From positions 12,293,246-12,357,245 of the forward strand of contig CM032119.1 of NCBI GenBank assembly GCA_018894105.1: a stretch of DNA of 64,000 nucleotides. Reading direction: 5' to 3'. The translations under genes and the position numbers were made by a program. The notes beneath the pieces were generated by a model. The model made no database searches. It was given only the letters and a program-made list of their open reading frames with translations, and had not been told where the DNA came from. Source of the stretch: Jacaranda mimosifolia (Eukaryota > Streptophyta > Magnoliopsida > Lamiales > Bignoniaceae). Position 1 is the stretch's first letter. Each line of letters opens with the position of its first letter. Positions 47,881 through 57,663 of the stretch are shown here, piece after piece.

Positions 47881-49340
47881 TTATAGTAACTTCTTATTGA
47901 TATTTTAATAAAATGAGTAATACATTAATTATATGTACTCAAAAATTTTAAAATCTAAATCTAATAATTGACATGTATTTCATTATTTTTCTCTGAAAAA
48001 AAAATCCAAGCTCTTATCTTGGCCTAGTAGAAGTCCATGCCACAAAATGTTTTCCAGCAATTTTTTTGTACTGCACGTGATGTCTACGTGGTCCTTGGCC
48101 CATCCTCCAGTTAATTTGTTTGGTATTGGTTGGCATCAAACAGTAGAAAGAATCCAAGCCGTGGAAACTCATGAAAAAAAAAAAAAATAATAATACTAAA
48201 TTCCAAACATGTGTCAATTAATTGATATTCCAATTCCAACCCCAATCCCACGTACCTTGGAACTATGGAGGACATAAATAAAAGTAAAAGTTGGACCCAA
48301 AGCAAGAACTTGGGCAAGATATGGGGACACATGCAATCAAAATGTGCTATTGAATATCTGTGTTTTTTGTACGGCTGCTTGAACACCGTGGCCTACTTGG
48401 ATAAGGTACAATCCAACATGAGATGGCATCTTTATCCCCTCACATCCCACTTTCCTGTAAATTGCATTATCCATCCACACTCCTAAACCCTTTTTTGTTG
48501 AATATTTTTCCCACAAAAGTTGTCACCAAAGAAGTCATTTTGCACTTGTCATCTAATCTATACATTATACATAGGAATGAGACATTTGACTAAAATCTAT
48601 TTAGTCTATGACCAAATTTAATTAGTTGTTGATTTCTTTCTTTTTAATTTTATTTTAACATAATCAACTTGACATATTTTTAGATTTTATTTAAATATCT
48701 TTAGATTTTTTTAAATTGTCTTCTTAATTGAAACAAAAGAGTTCTTTATTTATATATCTCTAATATCTATTGAGTTGTCAGTTGGTCCAATGACATCACC
48801 CCTACACTTGTATGTATAAAGTTCAATATTCAAATCCTTAAAAATTCTTAGTGTACATGTTTGCATAAATTAAAAATTAAAATTAAAAAAAGAACTTAAT
48901 GCCCAAAACATCAAGACCAAAAAAATTATATTCTATTAAGAAAAAATTTGCATTCCTAAGTAAATAGATGCAGATGCATTGAAATTGTTCTTTTTCCTAA
49001 AACAAAGGTTTGGAATTTCAAATTGCTTTTCTTTTAAATGTAAGTAATAAACAAATGTTGTCATTTCATCACAAGCTTTTGATTTTGTTGCCAAACTTTT
49101 ACGATGTATTTTTTAATTTATTTTTATGTAAATGAAAAAAGGAACTTTTTTTCTTTTTCTTTTTTTACAAAAAAAATATTATCTAAATTTATTAGTGAAA
49201 CTAGTCAATTTCTTAATTATCAATAAAACCATGCATCAATTCTATATATTGGTGTTTATGCATCTCATACAAAAAAGAGAGCGGATATTGAAAAAGTAAT
49301 ATAAATAATAAAAACAAAATTACTATTTGTAGCTGCTTTG
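47881..49340. other. Intergenic, with a possible SINE near 48765-48890
   Basis: No supported gene; the short frames around 48014-48486 resemble nothing known. 48765-48890 has an AGTTGGTCCAATGAC (A-box-like) and TTCAATATTCAAATCC (B-box-like) layout followed by an AAAATTAAAATT tail. It is similar in plan to 11850-11985 and may be a decayed SINE. Confidence 0.3.
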
Positions 49341-49355
49341 CATCAGGAATCACAA

Positions 49356-49520
49356 GAGTGACAAATTATTATGACAATTATAATCAAACTTGTCATTTGG
49401 TTATTTGAATACTAGGTGAAGTTCAAAATTTAAATTTGATATAAGCCAACTTATTCTTTATATATGGAGGTACTTTTTTCATCTCTCACTACCCTTTTGT
49501 TTTTCCTTCTTTTCTTTTTA
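49356..49520 (+). repeat. Left flanking repeat of the viral insertion
   Basis: About 165 bp that matches 56576-56735 in the same orientation with moderate identity. Shared blocks include GTGACAAATTAT, AAACTTGTCA, TTATTTGAATAC and a pyrimidine-rich CATCTC...CTTTTTC end. It lies just left of the viral sequence, the other copy just right. Confidence 0.7.
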
Positions 49521-49594
49521 TGCGTACTTGTTAGTTGTTCAAATATTTAAATATTTAAGAGATATTGAAGTAGCTTTTAATTGAATAAATCCAT

Positions 49595-52378
49595 GAAGTA
49601 TTTCAGGTTGCTAATAGTGAAACTTTGTCAATCGGGTTAATTAGCAAGCCTGTTAGGATTCAATTTTTTCCCGAATTATCCTTTACCCACAAGTTTCTTG
49701 GATCTTCATTACCTGGGAAGGATATCATTGTTGGATTTGATATTATTAAACATCTCTGGGAGAATAAAGTAGTTCCTAAACCAGAAGGTCTTAGGTTTAA
49801 GTCTTACTTTCTTCCTTACATCAAACCACAATACCAACTCTCTTTGGAATTTGAATCCATTCTAGATATCCAAGCAAAACTTATCAGAGATTGTTGTGCA
49901 GAATCTAATTCTGATTTCCTTCATAAATGCACAAACCCTCTTTGGAAAAAGAAAGAGTTTTTTGTACAGTTACCTTTTTAAAAAGATGTAAATATTAACC
50001 TTACCAAAGCTAGTCATCCAAGAATGTCGCCTGATCAACTTGAGTTGGCTACCAAGGAATTAGCCCAGTTGAGAGATGAAGGTCTCATTGAAGCAACAAA
50101 TTCTTCGTGGGCTAGTCAAGCCTTTTATGTCAATAAAAGGGCTGAGCAAGTAAGGGGAAAGATGAGATTGGTGATCAATTACAAGCCCCTGAATTATTTT
50201 CTTACAGATGAAAAGTTTCCTCTTCAGAATAGGAATTGCCTATTCTCCAACCTCACAAAAGCCAACATCTTCTCCAAGTTTGATCTTAAAGCAGGATTTT
50301 GGCAGATTGGAATCCATCCTGATGACCGTTATAAGACAGCATTTTGCATCCTGAATGCTCATTTCCAATGGACTGTTATTCCCTTTGGTCTTAAAACAGC
50401 TCCATATTTGTTCTAGAAAGCTATGGTCAGAATTTTTGGACCTTTGTTCCCAAATGCATTGATCTATATTGATGATATTCTTCTGTTCTCTGAAGATATC
50501 AAAACATATTGTGCATTGTTACAACAATTTGGGGAATTGGTTCGAAAGTTTGGAATTATGCTATCCGAAAAGAAGATGGTTATTGCTCAATAGGAGATTG
50601 AATTTTTGGGTATGCATATTAAGGATGGACAATACTCTCTCCAGTCACATATAGCTACAGAGCTTCTCAAGTTTCCTGATGATCTGGAGTCTAAACAACA
50701 GATTCAGCAATTTCTTGGAGTAATTAATTATGCTCCAGATTTTATTCCAAGGTTAGCATCAATTATAAGACCGTTACAGGATATGTTAAAGAAAAATCCC
50801 CCAGAATGGTCTTATGCACAGAGGAAAGTTGTGGTTACCATAAAATCCATTATTCAGAAGCTACCTCCTTTGCAGATTCCTTCAGATGGCAAGAGAATAC
50901 TTCAAATAGATGCCAATGAGACTTTTTGGGTTGCTGTTCTTCTTGAAAAAAAAGGATGGGAAGAGAAATGTGTGTGGATTTAAGCGTGGTTCGTTCAAAC
51001 TTGCAGAACAACATTATCACTCCACTTACAAAGAGATTTTGGCTATAAAGAAAGGTATCGAAAAGTTTCAATTTCATCTTATTGGCCATCATTTCTTTGT
51101 AGAAATGGACATGACTACTTTTCCTAAAATGCTGAGTTTCAAACCTAATGTTGTTCCACCCAAGCAATTACTTAGATGGGCAGAATGGTTTTCCCAGTAT
51201 ACTTTCACAATCAACCATATCAAAGGGAAAAACAACATTCTTGCAAACTTTCTTTCCAGACCTAAACTTTTTGAATTACCTAGAAGCCATATTCCTATCA
51301 TTTGCATGTTTTCCCCGGCACCTTCAAAAACCTCTCATTTCCATGAATTTTCATTAGAAAGCCTTCCCCCTGAACTCTTTGATCTTGTCAAAACCAAAAC
51401 CCTTAAGTCCAGAGCTAAAGAGCTTATATTGAAATATCAGTCACTCACTACTAGGAAAACTGGACTTCACACTTTCGGAGGTTTAGGTTTTCACCCTGAT
51501 TACCCGTTCTTCACATTGTTCAGCATCTCTAATCCTTTCCATCTTATGTTTTCCAAAGAATTGCTTTGTTTACTTTGGTACATGCTTGAACAATGGAAGA
51601 TTGATGTAGAATTCCCAATTGAACAATCTATCAAGTGATTGCAGAACTACACAGTGGATGGTTTGATGATTACGATGAGAATCCCTGTGCTAGAGCCTTT
51701 CTTGAATGGTTCTATCCTCTATCTATTTGGATGAGATTGTTTAAGGTGATTCAGATCAAACAAACAGGAAAATCTAATCCAGGAATCTCTATCATTTTTA
51801 TTCTTTCTAAACAAAGTTCTCCTCATATCCATAACTTACCATATTTTTATTCAATTCAAGAATATGGTGTCTTCCCTTATCTTCTTAACAAGGATTTCTA
51901 TGAACATGGATTTGAGATCATAGAGCTACAGAGGAAAATGGCAGAACAGAATTCAATTATTCCCCCTCAGATTTGGCCTAAATTTGAAGATGACGCTCCA
52001 TGGGAACAGATGCCAATTGATTATGCAGTTCAGCTTCAAAATGATGCCAGGGCTTATTTTGAGCAGTTTCACATAGAATACCACAAGACAGGACCTAATT
52101 TCATGTGGGGTATATCAAAAACTTGTTTTACATCTAATTGGAACTCACTTTCTCATAACAAGTCACCCCAGAGTACTGCTACAGCACAATCATGCTCTTT
52201 TCCAGTTGTAGCCCCAGTCGTTATTCCTTCATCCTTATGTTCAGACAAAGGAAAAGAGAAAGTGGATGAAGACATGATGATTGATTCCAAGGACCCATAT
52301 GAGCTGGACAGTCAGTGGATGGAAAAAGTTGGAATACCTGCTGTTTCTGATAACCCTCTGACTCAGACACCAAAATAA
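49595..52378 (+). pseudogene. Caulimovirid protease end, reverse transcriptase, RNase H and C-terminal region (broken)
   Basis: The frame opens with the end of the protease (DIIVGFDIIKHLW, 49700s); its active-site motif lies outside and is absent. RT follows, with the RLVINYKPLN segment, FDLKAGFWQI, PFGLKTAP and the catalytic box YIDD at 50465-50476 intact. RNase H begins near 50880 (LQIDANETFWVAVL) and continues after a frame change to about 51270, with HIKGKNN-LANFLSR. A further region of about 350 codons (51280-52378) of unknown function ends at a TAA at 52376-52378. Breaks: TAA at 49979, TAG at 50414 and 50591, a frame change within or near the A-run at 50946-50953, and a return to the first frame near 51635. 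In an intact virus this part matures the polyprotein and reverse-transcribes the pregenomic RNA. Confidence 0.88.
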
Positions 52379-52569
52379 AATTCCTCTACAGTAGTTTTTA
52401 GTCCTTTTCCTACAGGCTTTCTGACATAGTGGTTTTGCTTTTCTTTTATTATTATCCTTTTGGTCTCGTTTGTCAAAAGTTTGTTTTAATAATTGTACTG
52501 GTTGTCTGTAAGAACTATTATATGTTTGTCGTTTGTCCAGCGTTGTACTTTTAGTATCGATTCTCCCTC

Positions 52570-52576
52570 TATATAA
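52570..52576 (+). promoter_or_regulatory. TATA box of the viral promoter
   Basis: TATATAA in the context CCCTCTATATAAGGGA, 460 bp upstream of the primer-binding site. The placement is that of the caulimovirid pregenomic RNA promoter. Confidence 0.75.
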
Positions 52577-52625
52577 GGGATGAATTTTCTTTAGTTTTGT
52601 ATCTAGAGTTTGGATCTGATAGGTT

Positions 52626-53031
52626 TTGTATCAAATATCAGAAGTTGGAGAGTGGAATAATATGTTGATTTCTATCTTAGAAGGAATCCTTCTTGTTTTT
52701 CTTATTATCTCTTTGCTTATTCTTCTTCTATCTTTAAGGATTATAATCTATGTACGATATTTTGTCCTTCCGCCATTATCTTAATTATTAAAATCAAGTA
52801 CACTCTGCAGTTGCCTGTAACAAGGATCCTCTGCATCAGAAAGATTTTTAATCTTCTTACCAAGATTTTTCTTCTTTAAGTTTAGTTTTATGGCTTTGTT
52901 TAGTTTTCTAGCCTAGCTTTGATCCTGACCGAAGCAAGTATCTTAGCATAAAAGGACACGCCCTTTTGTTGCCCACTATGGAAGCTTTTCCCCGGCGGAC
53001 GTCATACCTTGTTAAGATACCAGCTTCCAGT
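52626..53031 (+). repeat. Inverted repeat, left arm (viral leader)
   Basis: 406 bp, repeated as the reverse complement at 56087-56492. By eye I count about 12 differences and no length change, so identity is about 97 percent. It ends at the base immediately before the primer-binding site. Confidence 0.93.
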
Positions 53032-53043
53032 TGGTATCAGAGC
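53032..53043 (+). promoter_or_regulatory. tRNA-Met primer-binding site
   Basis: TGGTATCAGAGC, a perfect match to the complement of the 3' end of plant initiator tRNA-Met, the primer of caulimovirid minus-strand DNA. It is followed one base later by the movement-protein start codon at 53045. Confidence 0.93.
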
Positions 53044-53044
53044 C

Positions 53045-54325
53045 ATGGATAGTTTACTACCCAGGCCCTCTACCTCTTCTTCTTCCTCTACTCTCACTCC
53101 TCGTTCTAGTTTCCGTCAGTTTAATGCTTCTAAGATAGATTCTTTGTATGAGATTACCTATCTTCCTGATAATGAAAAGGTTCCACTCACCAATTTACGT
53201 CTTATTAATCCTTATAATGCCTTTACCAAACCAAAGACCTCTTTTACTAAGACAGTCAAAAGTCTTATTATGCCTTCCAAGATGCAAGTGAAAGAATATG
53301 TCCAAGCCTCAGCCTTTGATCAACACTTTCTTCCAGCTACAGAGAAGGAACATATGGTTTCTATTGAGTTACCTTCTCTTCTACCTGAGGTGTGGCTCTC
53401 AGAAGGATATACCCATATCCATTTTGGAGCCATATGGTTTGCTCTTACCCTTCATGGACGAAAAGGTCTTCCAACTACCTCCAGAATTGCTCTCATGGAT
53501 ACTCGATTTTTAGACTACCAACATGCTTGTATTGGTACGGTAAAAACAACATTGAATGCTGGAACGGTACTTGTTACCATGTTTCCAAATTTCAATATGC
53601 CAATATCAGATCCATGCTTGCGGTCGGCTCTCAAGCTTCAAATCCAGATATGTGGAGCTGTCCCTACTGCTGTTACCTACTCTGCAACACTCAATTATCA
53701 GATGGTGTACAGGATTCAAAATCATTCAATTGATTTTGCTTTTCCTCAGGAGACGGATGATGCTCTGTTAATTTTTGTGGACACCAATCACATACCCAGA
53801 TGTACTTATGTCCCCAGACAATCACCAAGAGATGAGTTGCAGAAGCTGATTCTTGACTTGTGGATAACTGCCTATGAACAGACTCATCAGGCGACAAAGG
53901 AATCCAAACCAATCCAGTCTACTGAACTGTCTTTTCACAAAAATCAAGATGAAACGGTAGAAATCAGATTCAAAAAGCAGAAGGAAAATACCGGAGTTCC
54001 CAGTTGTTTTAAGTCCCTGAATACTATTCAATCTACTATGCCAATTAGTGGATTTGATGGTAATGGATGTCCCATTTTTGCACCTCCAGAGGATATTATT
54101 CCTAGACAAAGACCAACAAGAATTTCTAGGGATGATCCTTTTGTCGATACATTGGGTCAACCTTCTGGGAAGTTAGATTATCTGGTAAAGTACACTCCAC
54201 CACCTCCAACGCCATGGCCAACAACTCATACTGGATGGGGAGAAAACAAGGGATGTGACGATGATGAAGATTCCTATGATAATGATGATGATATCTATCC
54301 CTTGAATAATAATCTTGATGCATAA
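53045..54325 (+). CDS. MP: Viral 30K-superfamily movement protein (endogenous copy, open over 426 codons)
   Basis: The start at 53045 was chosen because it follows the primer-binding site directly; the open frame begins earlier, at 53009, inside the leader. The central part has the 30K-superfamily look: a hydrophobic strand with an invariant aspartate (ALMDTRF), then TLNAGTV and FPNFNM. The protein would line plasmodesmata and let the virus pass between cells. The C-terminal third is hydrophilic and ends in an Asp-rich stretch. A stop at 54323 interrupts a frame that continues into the coat-protein part, so this is the first section of a former polyprotein. This section has no internal stop, unlike the pol part. 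Expression is unknown. Confidence 0.85.
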   Translation: MDSLLPRPSTSSSSSTLTPRSSFRQFNASKIDSLYEITYLPDNEKVPLTNLRLINPYNAFTKPKTSFTKTVKSLIMPSKMQVKEYVQASAFDQHFLPATEKEHMVSIELPSLLPEVWLSEGYTHIHFGAIWFALTLHGRKGLPTTSRIALMDTRFLDYQHACIGTVKTTLNAGTVLVTMFPNFNMPISDPCLRSALKLQIQICGAVPTAVTYSATLNYQMVYRIQNHSIDFAFPQETDDALLIFVDTNHIPRCTYVPRQSPRDELQKLILDLWITAYEQTHQATKESKPIQSTELSFHKNQDETVEIRFKKQKENTGVPSCFKSLNTIQSTMPISGFDGNGCPIFAPPEDIIPRQRPTRISRDDPFVDTLGQPSGKLDYLVKYTPPPPTPWPTTHTGWGENKGCDDDEDSYDNDDDIYPLNNNLDA

Positions 54326-56086
54326 CCTCTCCCACAGCAAATCATGATGTTTGGACCTTCTTCCTCTTCCATGCAACAATTGAATTTTCCTCCAAAGGAA
54401 GTTTAGACTTCTGAGTATAAGCACTCGTGGAAGATAAAGAATCCAACATCCAGAAAATTAGACGGATCTACTATAGATATAATTGTTGCATAGGCAACGC
54501 TCAACTGGCAATCAGATACTGCAGTAGTTCAAAATCATATGCTGCAGAAGATTGTCAAAAGCCAGGAGAGAATAGAAGCCAAGATGGAGAGTCAAATTGC
54601 AGTATTAATTCAATCCTTAAATGAGAAGATTGATACTGTCCATAATGAGATCATGAGACTCCTCCACAATTCTCAATCGTTCAGCCATAAGGAGCAGGAG
54701 ATCAGATCACTAAAAACCCAATTAAAATCTCTTAAAGATCAGTACCAGAGAGATTCTATTTGGAGTAAACCAGATAATTCTCAATCTCCTTATCCTATTA
54801 TTTCTCGACCACTCCATGGGCTGGACAATTTCAAAAAGATGTTTGGAGACTCTTCTTCATTTTTCTCTCCAGAAGAATACAAGAGAAAGAGTAAGCCCCA
54901 ATTGCCAAAGTCAAGTTCTGGACTAGTTATTTCAAAGTCCAGTGATTCTCAGCAGTTCATAATGCAGAGTTCGTCATCCAACCTATTGACGGACTTTCTT
55001 AAAAAGGCAGCAGATTATAAGGATAACAAGCCAAACAAATCGTGGCCCATGTTTAAAACAGAGGACATCAGTGATTCAAAAGATCTCTCGGAGGATGTTC
55101 CTTTGCTCTATATGAATCAGCCTCCAGATACTCCACAAGAGCCTGTTGTAGACGATGAACCAGAAACCAGTCAACAAGGTCAACAGAGAAACCAGCCCCA
55201 TGTTCATGAACCAGAAGATTCGTTTGGCAGTAACTCTAGACATCTATTCACCTTTGATGACATTCCTCTTTCCAGATGGAAGGATAGAATTCATGAAATG
55301 ATGTCTTGGTGTGTTACTGAATTGCAAAAACCAAACGCTACTCTTGTTGGGGTTATTAATGGTTTTACTGCAAGGATGACTGGTACTTTAAAAGAATAGT
55401 GGTATGCTCTTGGAGAATATCGGCAAATCCAGGCTAGAAACTCACCAAATATTGACACCTTTATGAATATTGTTTATGTTGAGTTTCTTGGACAACATCA
55501 AAATAATCTGGATGCTGCTAGAGAGGAATTCTTCAAAATGAAATGTTGCTCTTTCAAAAGAAATGATTTAGAGAAACATTTCCAGAGAATGTCTCAGAAA
55601 TTTTATATTCTTGGTGGGATGGACAATCCAAACCTGAAGCAGGCCTACCTCAACTCCATTCCTGAATCCCTTGGTCAAGAAGCCTTAAGACTAATTGAAT
55701 TAAGGGGAAAGACACTTGAAAATGTTACCCTTGGAGAAATCTATCAGTTTATCTTCAAGACCCTGGAAAAGTTGTGCAATAATTGGAAGTTTTTCAAGGA
55801 ATTCCAGGAAACGGGGAAAAAGTTTGCAAAGGAATGTGAAAAGAAGGACCTTCAGATCAAATGCAAAATAGAAAAGTGTCATTGCCTGGAGAAATCCCAC
55901 AAGCATCCCAGAAGATTTAAAAAGCATCACCAACAATGGAGGCCGAGGAAAATAAGGAGATTCTTTAGAAGGAAGTTTTCAAAGCATAAGGGAGACAGGT
56001 GTCACATTTGCCATAAGCGAGGACATTGGGCTAAGAATTGTCCACACGGAATGAGGGACAAGACTCTTCAAGAAGAACAGCAGCCT
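54326..56086 (+). pseudogene. CP: Viral coat-protein region with coiled coil and zinc knuckle (broken)
   Basis: The frame is the same as for the movement protein and is interrupted by TAG codons at 54404, 54491 and 55397. 54539-54740 encodes a heptad-like region (QKIVKSQERIEAKM... SLNEKIDTV) suggesting a coiled coil. 55463-56116 holds the capsid core end and, at about 56000-56040, a CX2CX4HX4C zinc knuckle (CHICHKRGHWAKNC) after a basic stretch (RRFKKHHQQWRPRKIRR). These are the marks of caulimovirid coat proteins. Viral sequence ends at 56086; the last ten codons to the TGA at 56114 come from the inverted leader. Confidence 0.85.
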
Positions 56087-56492
56087 ACTGGAAGCTGGTA
56101 TCTTAACAAGGTATGACGTCCACCGGGGAAAAGCCTCAACAGTGGGCAACAAAAGGGCGTGTCCTTTTATGCTAAGATACTTTCTTCGATCAGGATCAAA
56201 GCTAGGCTAGAAAACTAAACAAAGCCAGAAAACTAAACTTAAAGAAGTAAAATCTTGGTAAGAAGATTAAAAATCTTTCTGATGCAGAGGATCCTTGTTA
56301 CAGGCAACTGCAGAGCATACTTGATTTTAATAATTAAGATGATGGCGGAAGGACAAAATATCGTACATAGATTATAATCCTTAAAGATAGAAGAAGAATA
56401 AGCAAAGAGATAATAAGAAAAACAAGAAGGATTCCTTCTAAGATAGAAAGCAACATATTATTCCACTCTCCAACTTCTGATATTTGATACAA
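56087..56492 (-). repeat. Inverted repeat, right arm (viral leader, opposite orientation)
   Basis: Reverse complement of 52626-53031, same length, about 97 percent identical. Its first base (56087) is the complement of the base adjacent to the primer-binding site (53031), and similarity stops exactly there. Its far end (56492) corresponds to 52626, a few tens of bases from the predicted RNA 5' end. Confidence 0.93.
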
Positions 56493-56575
56493 CTGTAGTC
56501 AAGATGTTAAGATTATGTAGTTGAAAGTTTCTTTTATGAAGTGGATTTCTCGAATAGCTTGTTTTCATTTTGAAG

Positions 56576-56735
56576 GGAGTGGCAAATTATATGACAAGCA
56601 AATAAACTTGTCAGTTGATTATTTGAATACAATTATGTGGAGTTTAAAATTAAATATAATATAAATCAACTTAACCTTTACAGAGGTTTTATTTTGCATC
56701 TCCCATCGCTCATTTGTTCTTTCCCTTTTTCCTTT
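56576..56735 (+). repeat. Right flanking repeat of the viral insertion
   Basis: Direct-orientation partner of 49356-49520. It lies about 85 bp beyond the end of the viral inverted arm. The two are diverged more than the viral arms are from each other. Confidence 0.7.
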
Positions 56736-56754
56736 TTCTACATCATGATTATAA

Positions 56755-57240
56755 TCAAGTGCTTACCATTAAAATAAGAGTTGTATTTCCTTATACATTT
56801 AATAGTGCAAAGCACTGTATAAGGTTACAATCAACTTGAGATGGTTGAACTCTCATAAGCGCCATCTGTCGAGCGGGTCGGGAACCTAATGCTCAACCAG
56901 TTACATTCTCCTGAGTCAAAAGATAGTACCAACAATAAATGTCACTAATCACCCCTAGCACTAGCTGAGGAAACTTAAACCCACAGCCTCACTCTAATAC
57001 ATATTGTTAGGTTCAAATATTTATCATTAGATAACAGTTGTAGCTATCAGCATAGCCACAACTTTATTTTCTTGTATATTTAGAAACACAAAGCACTATA
57101 TGATCAGCTTCAGGTGACGGTATCTCTATAAGCGCCATAGGTTAGAACTTTATCCTCAGCTAGTTATGCACTCGCAAATCAAATGATGGTGTTGACAATA
57201 AATGTTAACAATTGGTTTCGTTGCTCAAGCACCACTTGCT
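56755..57240 (+). repeat. Degenerate tandem repeat, two units of about 240 bp
   Basis: Units at about 56780-56985 and 57030-57240 share, in order, CAAAGCACT-TAT, a GATGGT/GACGGT segment, CTCATAAGCGCCAT or CTATAAGCGCCAT, CTCA-C-AGTTA, and CAATAAATGT. Divergence is high. No coding sense is evident. Confidence 0.65.
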
Positions 57241-57653
57241 AGAAATATAAGCCTAAGAGAGTGTGAATTATGCTAAATATGGATTTTCCTTTTAAAAGTT
57301 TCTTATTTGTATTTTGATAAAGTTGCGGTGGAAGTTCCAAAGTAAGTAGCACAAATTAAAGTTAAAAAAAAAAAAAAAAACATGAGATTCATAGTTGATG
57401 CTACTCCAAAATAGATCGAGGTCCTTTCCAAAAAAAAATATATGAAAAATAGTGTTAGTTCGTCTTCTCAAGAACACGCGCTAAGAGATCTGCTCCTCTC
57501 AAGAGTTCTTCAACTCCAAGAAATTTTATAAATGGTTTCTTGTGCTCAATTTCTCTTTGGGATTTGGTATTTAAGATTTTAACCTTAATGGACTTAAGTT
57601 CATTAAGGTTTTGATAGACTTACATCCATTAAGGTTTTTCTACCATCTTTATG
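57241..57653. other. Intergenic, nothing recognised
   Basis: Includes an 18-nt poly-A run near 57363 and a small duplication of TTAAGGTTTTGATAGACTTA/TTAAGGTTTTTCTACC type. No supported gene. Confidence 0.4.
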
Positions 57654-57663
57654 GGCTTGGCTT

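Larger units (their letters stand above)
52379..53031 (+). promoter_or_regulatory. Viral intergenic region: promoter and leader
   Basis: About 650 bp without long frames separates the pol end from the primer site. A strong TATA box (CTATATAAGG, TATATAA at 52570-52576) should start the pregenomic RNA near 52600-52610. The remaining leader of about 420 nt holds the left arm of the inverted repeat (52626-53031). Confidence 0.8.
49595..56492 (+). mobile_element. Endogenous pararetrovirus (Caulimoviridae, petuvirus-like), rearranged and defective
   Basis: Caulimovirid-type protease end, RT, RNase H, a C-terminal domain, a promoter/leader, a tRNA-Met primer site, a 30K movement protein and a coat protein with zinc knuckle are all present, and there is no integrase. 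All coding parts except the stretch 50.95-51.64 kb lie in a single common frame, which suggests a single-polyprotein genome as in petuviruses. The order in the DNA is circularly permuted: pol part first, then leader, then movement and coat proteins. The leader is repeated in inverted orientation at the right end. Stops and frameshifts make the locus non-functional as it stands. The genus is inferred from layout and not from a tree. Confidence 0.9.

Noticed and set aside
53298..54424. Additional open frames on both strands over the movement-protein region
   Set aside because: They overlap the recognised movement-protein frame in other phases and show no family motif.
49595..56492. Reading the viral region as an LTR retrotransposon
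   Set aside because: There is no integrase, a 30K-type movement protein is present, the duplicated leader is inverted and not direct, and the gene content is caulimovirid.
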